Shown here: piece by piece, positions 38,957 through 50,612 of the stretch | Layout: the number at the start of each line of letters is the position of its first letter | Position numbering within the stretch: position 1 is the stretch's first letter | NCBI GenBank assembly: GCA_022376465.1 | Contig: JACDTU010000019.1 | Span: 310,001-374,000 of the forward strand | DNA: 64,000 nucleotides | Direction of reading: 5' to 3' | Source of the DNA: Cubamyces lactineus | Taxonomy: Eukaryota > Basidiomycota > Agaricomycetes > Polyporales > Polyporaceae | Program-made: the position numbers and the translations under genes | Notes under the pieces: model-generated | What the model was told of the DNA's origin: nothing | The model's database searches: none | What the model saw: the letters and a program-made list of their open reading frames with translations, nothing else

Positions 38957-39037
38957 CATCCTCGCTCTATCCCGGATCTCCTCCCACACACGCCCCAGCA
39001 TCAGCTACTGCTACCACCAGTTATAGTGCTCCCGGCC

Positions 39038-42000
39038 ATGCCGCCCACGCGGTCCTCGTCCACCACCCTCTCCCACCGACCAGCTCCCTCCCGCGAGCCC
39101 TCGGCGGAGAAGGGCCTCCCAAGCCTCAACGAGCTCTTCCCAGGCAAGTCTTCCCCCGCGCTTCCTGCCCACCTCTCCCTTTTCTCATTTCTCCCCTACT
39201 GCACCCGCTCCGCCCGTCCTGCCACACTTTCCTGATCGCAGAAGATCTTTTCCGTGGCTCCTTCGCCACTGCCGCCTCTTCCACGGCCTCGTCTCTCCTC
39301 CCGCTCGCCGTCCCCAGACCGGACTCCCAATCAGGCAGTAGCGTTAGCATTAGCATCAGCTGCGCGAACGGCAGCCCAAGCGGCTCCCAGAACCACATCC
39401 AAAACCAAACCCATCATGATCAACTCCCGTGCCAGAGTGCCCAGAATCTGAGCCAGAGCCAAAGCCAGGCTGCAGCGATCGTACGTACAACACAGATCCT
39501 CCACGCCCCCATTCATATCCCCCTTCCTCCCCCGGCCGCGGGCCACGAGCTTTCTCCGGGATTGCCCCCGCCGCTCACGCCGATCTCTTCGCAGACGCAC
39601 GCCCACACACAGACGCAGACACACCCCCGTCCACGCTCGCCAGCCGACGCGCATCCCCACCCCCTTTCGTACCCGCACCCGCACCCGCACCCGCACTCAC
39701 ACCCCGCGCTTCACGCGCAGACTCACGCTGCGTATTCGCATTCGCATGTGTCTGCCCATGTGCACCCGGTCCCTCGGGCTCCTCCAGGGCGACGATCCTC
39801 TCTGTCATCCGCGTCCGCTTCCGTGCCCGTGACGATCCTCCCTGGCGAGAGCCCGAGCCCGAGCCAGAACCAGAGCCACCACCCCCACCCCCTCCAGGAC
39901 CCGAGCCCGCGGTCTCACTCGCACCCACACGGACCACAACACCACCCCCTCTTCACCCCGACCCCGACTCCGACCGCGATCCCATCCCCTTCGCAAACGT
40001 CCGTGCCGAGTCCGAATCCGAGTCTGACTACGAGCCCGCTCCTGCACGCTGCCCGCGGTCTCACCCTCGAGCCACACCCTCTCCAGACGTCCGAGTGCAC
40101 GTCCCCCTGTTGCACTCCGACCACGACCACGACCACGACCACGTCGACCGCCGCGCAACCTCCGCACCTCGGCATGAAGCGATCTGCGTCAGCGTACCAC
40201 CCCCCACACCCACACCCACACCCGCATCACATCCTCGACGGCACTTCCAGCACGAGCCCCTCCGCGGCGCCGCTGTACCACCCCCCGCGCGCCTCCGCAG
40301 CCACACACTCGATGTGGAACCCCGCCGACGAGCTCGTCTCGAGCGCGCGCGCGCAGTTCGCCCAACCTTCAGGAATGACCTCCCGGCGGCACACGCTCGA
40401 TGCTCCCCCTCCCACTTACGACAGCTCCGGGCTCGTCGCAGCCCGTAACGGCAGCAGCAGCATGAGCGGTATGAGCGGTAATGGCAGTGGCGGCGGCTGC
40501 GGCAGTAGCGTTGGCAGCAGCAGCAGCACCGTGACCCACCGTTCCTCCACACGACACCCGTCCACGTCCACGTCCGCGGTCACGGCTGGCAGCGGCCTCG
40601 CGCCGATCCCTGTCTCCGCCTCTGTCTCCAGCTCCACCCACACCGCGTATTATCCCCACGCGCACGCGAGCGCAAACACAAACGGGCGTACGTACGCCGG
40701 GAACGGGGTGAGCGGACGTGGGAAGGGGCCCGGTCGATTCGTCGATTCAGACGAGCCCGCGCTCGCGCCATCGCAGTATCCCTCCGCGCCCGTCGCCACA
40801 GGAGCAGCAACAGCAGCAGGGAGAGCAGGGACATCAGGCGGTGGCGCGGGACGCGGGAAATCAGGGGGGAGCGCGAACGGCGGGACGTCCGCCGCTGCGG
40901 CGGACGACAGCGAGCGGCGACACTGCTGCCCGCATTGCAACAAGCGCTTCAACCGCCCGAGCAGCCTCGCGATCCACGTCAACACGCACACGGGTGCGAA
41001 GCGTACGTCCCTTCTTTCATTGTTCGTCCCTTGGAGCGTGCAGATCCTGACGAATGTCTTGTCTGTCATTTGCATATCCGCACACGCGCACGCACGCGCG
41101 TTTTTGTCGTGCTCGGCACATCTCCTTACACACGACCGAATCAACGCGCAAACGAACGAACACGGCGCGGATCTCCGCACTCCTGCTGGTGCCTGCCACG
41201 ACGGCGACGCTTCGCCCGCGCAGCGTTCACCTGCGCATACCCCGGCTGCGAGAGGAAGTTCAACGTGAACTCCAACATGCGCCGGCACTACCGGAACCAC
41301 CTCGCCGCGCGCCGGCGCGATGGCGGCGGCGCAGGGCCCGCTGGGGCCTCCTTGGCACGCATGTCCGGCAGCGGCAGCGGGCTCCCACTCCCACTCCCCT
41401 CTCAAGGCTCACAAGCTGCAGCTGCGGGGCTTCTTTCTCCGTCCGGTGCGGCACCGACGCCGTCGATGCGCGAACCGCGCCGCTCCTTCTCGGGGAATGG
41501 CCACGGCCATGCTCCCATGCACGTCGACCATGTGCAGCGGCACTCAGGCTCAGGTTCAGGTACAGGCTCCGGCGCGGACCCAATGTCATGCACGAACTCG
41601 CCCGCGCTCTCGCGCGCGTCATCGTACTCGCCCACGCGCTCGCCCACGTCCGCGTCCATGTCCCTCTCCATGTCCGCGTTCTCGCGCTCGTACTCGCGCT
41701 CGCCGTCGCCCCTCCCGTCGCCGGTCTCGGCGGTGACGTCCCCCTTCCCGCCGACGCCGCGCAGCCTCCCGAGCGGCTCATTTCACGCGGCGTCGCCCCC
41801 GCGCTTCTCTGCGTACCCGCCCCAGCCGTACTTCCAACACCCGCACGTGCACCAGCACTACCAACCTCCTCCCTCCGCGTACTCGCACCCGTCCAAAGCG
41901 TACCCCCACCAGCAACACCCTCTCCAGCACCAACACCAGCACTACCAGCAGCACCCCCTACAACACCCGCACGCGCGCCAGTACCTCGAGGCAGACGCCT

Positions 42001-42557
42001 CAGAGCGCGAGCGCGACCACCCAATGCGCGCGCCCTCCCCGCCGTGGAGCACCTCCGAATACGACGCGGACGAGCTCGAACTCGAGCTCGACGGCCCGCC
42101 TGCGCCGCCCGAGTCCTTCGTCCGCGGCGCGCGCATCTCGAGCGAGCGCCATACCTCGCACTCGCTCTGGGACCGGCACCGCGACGGGCGCGCGCGGGCA
42201 CGACCATACCCGTCCCCGCGCGAGCGGCCGGCGCACCGCGCGCTCTCGCGGGACGAGGAGGACGAAGCGGACGAGAGGCGCAGCGAGTCGGGGTCTGAAG
42301 ACGAGGATGTCGACGTCGACGTCGACGACTCGGAGGAGCGCCGCACAACCACCACTGCGACCACGAAGGTGGAGGCAGAGCGGGCTAATGCCGAGGACGC
42401 GTGCGACGTGCCCGGGTGCAGGGGGTGCAGCGGGATGCCCGGAAAGGGCGTGGGCACGCCGCGCCTCCGGCCTGCGTTCCAGGAGCTGATGCAGCCGCAG
42501 GGGCCGCACCCGGGGTGGACCGTCCTCGAGGGTGCGTCCGAGCCCGAGGACCGGTGA
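39038..42557 (+). CDS. C2H2 zinc-finger transcription factor (large paralogue)
   Basis: Four exons (39038-39143, 39242-39480, 39595-41002, 41224-42557) give 1,028 residues. Intron 1 appears to use a GC donor (GCAAGT) at the phase where the small paralogue has GTATGT. Intron 2 is stop-free but has a GTACGT donor, a branch-like site and a CAG end, and its phase matches the paralogue. The 221-nt third intron splits the two fingers exactly as in the paralogue. Finger 1 (560-580) contains 'FNRPSSLAIHVNTHTG' and finger 2 (588-610) contains 'FNVNSNMRRHYRNH'. The N-terminal 580 residues are low-complexity, with His-Pro, Ser, Gly and Thr runs coded by tandem repeats. After the fingers come Gln/His/Pro-rich and acidic stretches, then a C-terminal 'CDVPGCRGC' and 'LRPAF' motif. 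A frame open from 38546 could add 164 residues, but the paralogue supports the ATG at 39038. It is likely a nuclear regulator. Confidence 0.88.
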
Positions 42558-45500
42558 TCTCCATGTTCAGAGCGGCAGACGTCGACCGTCGACCGTCGAG
42601 GCGAGGGCGAAGATGGCCCCTGGAATCTGGATGTCCTGGACATCGTGGACCTTGGACCGTGGAATGTGGATGCCGGGACACCCGTTCTCTCTCAACCCCT
42701 GTTCATTCATTCATCCGGCGAAAGACAAACGCAAGGATACGGCCGCCGATGTCGCAAATCTACACCCGGGCTTCGAACCGCGCTTCGAGGAGATGATAAC
42801 CCGACCTGACTGACTTACCTGACCTGACCTGACCTGACCTGATCTGGTTTGCTGATGACAGACGTCTTGCGCAATGTTTTGTTTTGGGCCTTGGACTCCG
42901 CGTATCGCCTCATGACTCTCACATCATCGCGTGTCTGTGCATACTGTATGGTCGCCTCCCTGGATCTCTCGCCTTCCCCGTTATTTTCCACTGTCTCACT
43001 ATCTCGCGCGCGCGTTTTCCTGATTACCACCTCTCTGTGCCGTCTCTATTCCTCACGTCGTGTTTCCATATCGTGCTCATGCTCCTGGATATATATCCCC
43101 GTCGCGTTCTCCCTGTTTTCGCATGCATCGCTCTCCGCCTTTGCCACCACTAGGACGTTCATCATATAGTACACGCCTACCCCGGTCCAGACTCGACTCC
43201 GCTCCATACCACCCATCCACCGCCGTCGCATCCAGATATCCCGTCGCAAATCCGCTACGCTGCCTTAGATACACGCGCCGCCGCACAGCCCGGTCTAATC
43301 ACAGCATCCTCCTAGTATACCACATCCGCATATGACACACATGACGTTGTACCACACCACGCACGCCTTCCCCGCGTCCGTCCGCACATCGATACCGAGC
43401 TGTCGTTGCCGGCTATACGAATCTAAATAATGATATATGATATGTACAGCCCCGCCGTCCTACATGTGGATCCTTCCAGGAATACGATCGTCGTTTCCTC
43501 CATAGCCGGTGCCGTACACGTCCACATCCACGACGTCCGTCCGTCCGTCCGTCCGTCCGCATCTACGCGCACATGTCCGAGGATCCCAGAGCCCGAGCGC
43601 CCAGGGTGGTTCGTATTCACCGGCGACGACCGCTGCGGAGAAGCCAAAACGCCAGTCGATCGCACTGGTAAGCCTGCCAGTGCCAACGTCGACTCGGACG
43701 TCGGCAGCAGTGAGCACGGAGCCTCTAGCCTCAGGCTACGTGCTCCGGGTCACCACATACAGTATTTCGCAACACCAATGCCCACTGCACAAACATAGCT
43801 CAGGCTGCTGGGCTTACGCTACCCCCGCTCACGCCGGAGGCCCGTTCGTTCCAGTCTTTCCAGTCTTTCCAGCGTTTCCATTCGCAAGACGCACTAGGCC
43901 GCTTCCTCCTTGGCCTTCTCAAGCTCCCAAGCTCCCAAGCTCCCAAGGCTCCTGAGACGATCGGCGCCGGACACGCCGGCAACCAAGGGAGGCACGCCAT
44001 GCGTGCACTGTGCATCATGCCGTCCCATCGCCAGCAGCAGCTGCTGCTGCTGCAGATCCCAGCCCCCTCCGACGACCCCCCGTTCCAACTTCCAACTTCC
44101 GACTTCCAGCTTGTAACTTCCGCACCACCTCGGCATTCCCTGCGTGGAAGCGCTAGCGGCGCATGGGGATGGATGGATGGCCCATCGAAGCCCACGCTGC
44201 ACGCTGCACGCTGCCTGAGGCCGGCATGCCCTGATCGCGAACCTTGACTCACAACTGACAACACGCCCTCGCCGGGAGCCAAGCCAAGGTCGACGTAGAG
44301 CTCTTCGGGTCTCGTGCGTCGTCGTTCCGTCGTTGTCTCGCCGCAGCTCACCGCTCGCCGGTCCTCGGGCTCGGGGAGGACGGCCTCTTGTGGCTGAGAG
44401 TCACTCTCTCACTCTTGGCTCTCGGTGCCAGAGGGCTGGTACCGGTACGATCAGGCAATCCGGGAGTTCTGTAGCATGATCGGCGCACACAGGCCCGCGG
44501 CGTCTCAAAGCTCAAAGTTCATTGACCGGCCGCGCCACCGCGATCTGCATCCGCGCGCGTCGGTTAGCGGGCGACCGCCACGGACCCACCTCCACTCGAG
44601 TCTGATATCACCAGGATATCACGAATATCGCATCTTGCAGCAGGCGGCGGTGGCGGCGGCGTCGTGGCGGGAACGGCAGGCAACGGCGGGAACTTTGAGC
44701 TTCAAGGCCGTGTCAGCATTTGTTAGTGGTTTGCCACATTCCGGCAGGGTCGTAACGCAATGCGACGACTTCAGCTCGGAAGCACCGTGTGATATTGCTA
44801 ATATGCTATTTTGATCCCATGGCACGACGCCTGGTGTTCGACAGTCCGATGGGGGTGGCGAGTCGCAAATTGAGAAGGTGGACGGGGGTGGTTCACCGTT
44901 AACGTACGGGCCTCCAAGCCCTGTGTATCTAGGCGTGTCATTTTAAGCACCTCTTTCTCGACGTTCACGGTCCACTTCCACCTTCCAAGCTGGCACACGT
45001 ACCTGATGCCGAACGTCGCGGTCTTGCAGGATTGCGACTGGTACCGCAAATCATCTGACACCCACCGTGGTTGGTCATTCCCATCACATCCATATCATCC
45101 CGATGTCCTGCACGGCACCATGGCCGAGCAACCCGGCGCGGTCATGGCAGATGTGCAAACCACTTACATATATGCGTGCTTCTCCGCATCCAGAGCCGGG
45201 GGCGGATCGACGTGAGCTTAGAATCGCTGGGCGTGGCAACGAGAAGGCGTAACGGTTCTAAATTGTTCCCTCGCAGAAGCGGTCAGTTACCACATACCAC
45301 AACCCCGTTTATATGCCAAGAATATCCGCACGGGGGCCGGGACCGCTCATACGCGAGTTTTGCCAATCGAATCATTGGGATCTCCAACACTCGGAGCGCG
45401 TAAGCCGTGTCCAGTGACCTCGGGGTGCATTGTCGGGCCACACCAGAGCTGAGAGACTGCAGGAGCGTGTCCGAATAGGCTCAGGTTGCTGAGTGGATCA

Positions 45501-46203
45501 GGACCCTCAGAGATTAACGTGTAGAACACTCACCTCCCCGCTGGCGGAGAAAGCAGGAACTCCGAGGGATATCCAATATCTCGAGATAGCGAGGCGAGTT
45601 TCCGGACCATGACGGGTTGGAAATGCTACTGTCAGCTTGTCATTTATAAGTAGTATACGTACCGACCCAAGTACCCGCTCATGTATGGTAGTATATCGCC
45701 GATAGTTCTATGGGAGATAACTCGGCATGCGTACTCAACGTAGCATGCGCCTTTTATGCAGGTCGACAATGAAATACTCACTAGAAACCAGATATCAAAT
45801 AGTAACATCCTGCGACGGAAGACTGGACGCGTGCAATAACATATTGTTAGAGAGGTCAATGAGGAACTCAGATTTGTGATCAAGCCCTTGCTTATGTTCA
45901 GCTATGCAGTATTCGTGATACGTTGGTAAGTGTTGGAAGAGAGGCAGGTGAAGTCAAAGGCAACTATGTACACGGAGGACATGGTGTTCGCGAGTACAGT
46001 CGCCTGAGTAGGTGTGGTACGCCAGCGTTTCCGGATCCTATCATAGCGCGCGTGGCAGATTGGCGCCTTGAGCTCAGACTACGATACATGACATTGAGAT
46101 TCGTAGTAGGTCGTAGCCCGTAATACTACATACCACCCTGTCACCACCAAGTATACGCCGTCTATAAAACAGAACGATATCTTGCCAAGTAAGACGTGTG
46201 CGT
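42558..46203. other. Intergenic region with short tandem repeats
   Basis: 3.6 kb between the large zinc-finger gene and the F-box-like gene, with no supportable gene. It contains a TGACC pentamer array at about 42803-42845, a CCGT tetramer array at about 43534-43560, GCTCCCAA repeats near 43920-43950, and a CAG/CTG palindrome at 44032-44049. The first few hundred bases are 3' sequence of the zinc-finger gene. Confidence 0.5.
42803..42845. repeat. TGACC pentanucleotide microsatellite
   Basis: Repeated CTGAC/CCTGA units, interrupted once at the left end, lie about 250 bases after the stop codon of the large zinc-finger gene. This is a simple sequence repeat with no sign of function. Confidence 0.85.
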
Positions 46204-47898
46204 CTACATCTCTACACCGCCCATATCGAAACGTCGCCGAGCAAACTTGAGGAAACGATTCATGCTCATCGACCCAGCATACTGACGAACAACTTCATCA
46301 ACTTCATCGGCGTCAGGACTCTCCCCCACCATCGCGCATCTCACTTTCTGAAGAGGGATAGCCTCAACTCCAGGCGAGTTCCAGGAGAATGATTTGTCTT
46401 CATTAGCAATGGCGAGCTTGTTACCACGTCCGGGAAGCGAGACAAGGGTTACCACCGCGGTGTGAAGAGACGGCACGGCGTCGACGAGGCGCTGGGCGAG
46501 CGCATCGAGGTCAACGTCTCGGAGGAATTGCGTCACTTTGGGTGGAGACGCTTGTCGCTTCTTCCACCATTCTGCGAGCTCTTCGTTGTTGAGGGATGTA
46601 TCGTAGCGGGCGGGGAGAAGGAGGAACGAGCAACCTATGTTGAGCCCGATGGTGCTGATGGAGAGACCGGCGATGGCCTCCACCAGAGTGTCCTGCAGCG
46701 GGGCACATTCATTAGACAGTAAGAGGAATGGAGAGATGTTTGAACTCACTAGAGTACGGGCAAAGTCTATCTCGTCAGGATCGACTTCTACACCGACATT
46801 GATGTCCAATGACAGGCTCCGGATTGTAGACGCTCCTGGTCCAGCCATGACATCCGCAAAGCGGCCTGAGTCGATGAAGGGGACGTCAAACCCTTGGAGC
46901 TCCAGATAGGCAGGCTTCATGCTCTCCAGTACGGGGTTCGCCAAAGCGCTATGAAACCACGGGCCGACAATGACGAGTTGCTCGACCGGACAGAGCAAAG
47001 CGAGCATGAGGAGGTCGGGCAGAGTACTGGTGACACAGCGAAGCTTCGTCCACGTCCCAAACTCCGTCTGTGAAGCTACGTTGATCCGACTTTGGTGATC
47101 AATAAGTTCTAGGGACTTTGAGATGTCGTTCCATATCGTCTTCGAGGATCGGAACGTGAGGTTCTCGACGTTAGGGAAGGCACGGGCATAGTGGAACACC
47201 CAGGGCAGATCACTGTTGCGCAGACAAAGTGTGGTGAGGTGAGGGTATCGGGGGCTATAAGCGATGCGATCTGCGGAGTCTAGCACGCCTCCATCGACAA
47301 ACAGTGAACGCAGTGTGTCTTGGGACCGATGGAACAAGATGATGGGATTGCGAGCCTGTTTCCCCCACTCAGTTTCTTCAGTGTGATCGACCGGCGACGG
47401 AGCCAATGTGAGCGAGGCGAAATCCAGGCGGGCGTCCATAGCGTGACAGCATGTGCCGACATCTTTCCCCCCATCCCGCAGAAAAAGTCGAGTGATGTGA
47501 GGTAGACCCGCGAGCGCGTCGGACAAACCAGGGTGCGATTGGACAAAGAGCTCGGAGTACTCGATGTGAAGAAGACGCAGCTCCATGACATCTTTGAATC
47601 GATTGAGGAAGTCCACGAAAAGCTCGGCGACAGGATCGGAGACGCTGCCAGTAGCGATGCAGATCCGGTGCAAGAACTTGAACCGGTATGGTTGCTCGGC
47701 GGCCATGAAAGCAATGAAGGATTGCAAGCGCCATTCATCGTCGATGAAGACCAGAGGTAGCAAGATGTATTGGGGGCCAAGATGATAGAGCGATCGAGAG
47801 ACCTGCATAAGACTGCAAACGGTGTTGGTGTCGGAGGCTTGCATGATATTCAGCAGGATATCGTTGTGGAGAGGCTTCGGGCAAGCATGATCGGCCAT
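46204..47898 (-). CDS. F-box-like/LRR-type protein
   Basis: Two exons (47898-46750 and 46692-46204) give 545 residues. The 57-nt intron is stop-free and a multiple of three, but has a GTGAGT donor, a TCTAATG branch site and a GCTGCAG end. Removing it joins 'FARTL' to 'DTLVEA'. The N-terminus ('LHNDILLNIM' ... 'VCSLMQVSRSLYHLGPQYIL') fits the degenerate F-box of many basidiomycete proteins. The remainder, with periodic 'LTTLCLRNSDL' and 'VENLTF' segments, looks like irregular leucine-rich repeats. F-box proteins are substrate adaptors of SCF ubiquitin ligases; the target here cannot be told. The ATG at 47898 directly precedes the motif. Confidence 0.72.
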   Translation of the reverse strand: MADHACPKPLHNDILLNIMQASDTNTVCSLMQVSRSLYHLGPQYILLPLVFIDDEWRLQSFIAFMAAEQPYRFKFLHRICIATGSVSDPVAELFVDFLNRFKDVMELRLLHIEYSELFVQSHPGLSDALAGLPHITRLFLRDGGKDVGTCCHAMDARLDFASLTLAPSPVDHTEETEWGKQARNPIILFHRSQDTLRSLFVDGGVLDSADRIAYSPRYPHLTTLCLRNSDLPWVFHYARAFPNVENLTFRSSKTIWNDISKSLELIDHQSRINVASQTEFGTWTKLRCVTSTLPDLLMLALLCPVEQLVIVGPWFHSALANPVLESMKPAYLELQGFDVPFIDSGRFADVMAGPGASTIRSLSLDINVGVEVDPDEIDFARTLVSSNISPFLLLSNECAPLQDTLVEAIAGLSISTIGLNIGCSFLLLPARYDTSLNNEELAEWWKKRQASPPKVTQFLRDVDLDALAQRLVDAVPSLHTAVVTLVSLPGRGNKLAIANEDKSFSWNSPGVEAIPLQKVRCAMVGESPDADEVDEVVRQYAGSMSMNRFLKFARRRFDMGGVEM

Positions 47899-48453
47899 CT
47901 AAGTGACGGTGAGTTTGTACGACATCGGCGAGGCGAGAGTGAAAGGTACTGACTGTAGATTCGAGTAAGGAGCTATAGGTGAGGAGAGACGAGGCGTCGT
48001 CAGTGCGCTCTGAGCAAGGAGATGAAGCAGAGGAAGAAAGAGGAGCGAGGCCCAGCGCGCACGAGCGAGACGTGGTTTATATGCTATCGAGGGAGACGTG
48101 CTGTTCAGTAAAAAAGAAGCAAAGGGAGGCTCATCATGACGTCGATGTTCTGACAGCTCTTGGCATCCTCACCCGCCGCATCCATATGGCAGACGCCTCT
48201 CGTCACTAAACGTGCGCCTCGGCAAGGATACGTAGAGGGATCGATAAGCCAGCATCAGTAGCCTTTGAATGTTACTTTGTTGTTGTCGGGATGCAATGAT
48301 ACACGGTGTTGCGGGAATTACAGCGCGGACTTCTCTAGCTGGGAAAAGATTGTTGAGCCTCCGGCAGCTATCTGTGTACGTCGAAGTGACCCGCTCACCT
48401 AACGCAATTGTTGATGCTTTGCGGGATTCAATACTCGTACTCAATGCTCATCT
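47899..48453. other. Intergenic spacer
   Basis: 555 bp between the start of the F-box-like gene and the stop of the MYND gene, both on the minus strand. A TATAAA motif (minus strand) lies near 48075, about 180 bases before the F-box ATG. I see no ORF of note. Confidence 0.5.
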
Positions 48454-50612
48454 CTACAAGTTCAGCTTGTCCATTCTGTCCAACATCGTCCTCAGCGACG
48501 GATCCTCGTCGATCACCTTCAACAAACGCGCAACCGTCCGCCTCAGCGCGTTCTCCTTCTTGTACCCCGCAACGTGCCGCGCCAGATCCTCCACGTCAAA
48601 GTCCTCTTCGTCCTCGCGACCGGACTTCCAGAACGCGCCCGTAGCAAGCGCGAGCACCATATGTGTCCCTCGTCCCGCAGAGACCGACATCTCGACTAGG
48701 GTGAAGCGGTCCGGGTTTTGCTGTACTTTCTCGATGAGGGCCTCGTTCCGCGCCTCGGCGTTGTTCGTCCCCTCAGGATGTGGGCCAACGGTATACGTCT
48801 TGAGGTCCTTCAAGCTATATTTCGGAGGCAGCTGCGTGTGGTCGATCGAAATGACGAGCTCCTCCGGGCGCGTGTTAGGGAAGTCGCGCTTAGCGACCTT
48901 CAAGAGCTCCTTCAGGTGTATCCTGGCGTCGAACATGGAGAAGTAATGCAGGAATTGGTAATCGCGCTTCGAGATCGGCGCAGCCCTACCCTCTGTACGT
49001 GATCCAACGCTATTAGATAGAGTGGGACAGAGAGCCTTAAGAGACGCACCAAGACGTTCTCTTTGCTTCAGCTTGCACATTGTCTTGTGATCGCCTTCCT
49101 TCCAGGCGGTTGCTTGGCATTCCTGTAAGGAGTGGATTATCGTGAAAAGCGTGAAAACCACGTCATAGCTTACCTTCGAGCAGTAGAACGTGTTGAGACA
49201 AGCCGAACAACGCCGGAAAGACTCCCGCGGGCCGACTTTCTGGCACTGTCCAGGATAGTATAAGTCAGATAACCAGATGAGAAGCCGCAGCAGACGCACC
49301 TTGATGTTGTCGCACGTAGTACTATGTCCCTTGAACGCGTCAATCTGTGTCAGTAAGAGCACCCTCTCGCGCGCGAGGTTGAAGAACTTCTGCCAGACGG
49401 GCCCGATGATGCTGTTTTCAATCCGCTTCCTCTGCGCACCACGGTCGATCTTGGTCATTGCAGTGTCTACAGCCTCGATGACGCTCCGGAAGATGAGGTA
49501 GCGCGGAAGAATGTCGCCCAAGATATCTGTGATCATAGTGTAATCGTTGGGATCGACGTCGGCGAAGCGAGGGCTGCAGTCGCATAGCGCCTGCAACAGT
49601 CCCGCGCTGACGGATTGCGCGACCCACGTAAAGCCCTCAGTCGATTCCAAACAGTTACGCAGGTATCCAAACCCTGAGATCATGGCATCCAGGATGGAAG
49701 GGTCGGGCGATGTGTGGACGAGGACGGAGATCTTCGTCAGGGCGTTGGTGATGACCCATATCACGTTCGCGCTGAGGAGGGCATGACGCAGTGGATGCGA
49801 CGGGACGCGCGAGATAGAGTTGATGAAGTCCATGTAGATAGTAATGTGCGTCGCGTTGTAGGTCGGGCCCTTGAGCGCACGCTGGAGACGAGCCAAGGCG
49901 AGCTTCGCCACCTCGTCCGCCTTGCCCCCCGCGATACGCAGCACGCGATCTAGAGCCTCCCTATTCGCGAACTTGAGCAGGTTTCCAAGGACACACGTCC
50001 CAGCGGGCGAGTCCATCGTCGACGGAATCGGGCCACCGTCCTCTTCGAGCCACAGGCGCGTTGCGATCTCTACCGTCGCAGGAGTCTTGACCATGACCTC
50101 GCGGACCGGATCACGGCTCTCAATCGTATACCAGAACGCCGACAGGACATCGAGCGCGGCCCGCCTCCGCGTGTTCGTCCTCTCCAGCCCCTCCACACGC
50201 GTTGAGAAGATAAACACGCTCCAGTTGTATATCCCCGGCCACGCGTCGACAAGCCGCTGGACGAGCGGCCCGCCCTCGGGCAAGAAAGGTCCAATTTTGC
50301 TCAGTCCAAGCATAGACGCGAACGCGAGGTTCGGCGGGTCTGAGAACTTATTCGACGTGTTCGCTGGCACGCGCGATTCCTGGAGGTGGTGCAGGAAGAC
50401 GTCCATCGCCTCTTGCGGGGATATGTTCCCGGGGGGCATCGTCCACGCATTGCTCAGAACCATGATGTCTATCGGGGACCCGTTGCGCGCGGCGGCTAAG
50501 ACCTGTGTGCCGGTGAGAAAGGAACAGGGTGCTGGGGGCGATTACTTGCAGCCTTCGGGTTTTTCTCCATCTTTCGTTGGATGAGCCTGAACTTGGCATC
50601 TTCCGACGACAT
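48454..50612 (-). CDS. MYND zinc-finger protein
   Basis: Five exons (50612-50550, 50502-49300, 49245-49174, 49122-49050, 48992-48454) give 649 residues. The MYND finger is spread over three exons: Cys418, Cys423, Cys435, Cys438, Cys444, Cys448, His458 and Cys462, with 'KVGPRESFRRCSACLNTFYC' in the middle. Introns 2-4 (54, 51 and 57 nt) are stop-free multiples of three but have GT and AG ends, and their removal restores the finger spacing. Intron 1 (50503-50549) seems to use a GC donor (GCAAGT). It joins an N-terminus 'MSSEDAKFRLIQRKMEKNPK' to 'VLAAARNGSPIDIMVLSNAW'. If that exon is wrong, the start is the ATG at 50463. The long helical region before the finger is typical of agaricomycete MYND proteins of unknown role. 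MYND fingers bind proline-rich partner peptides. Confidence 0.88.

Noticed and set aside
41054..42348. Long open frames on both strands, 414 and 362 codons
   Set aside because: Shadows of the GC-rich low-complexity C-terminal exon of the large zinc-finger gene.
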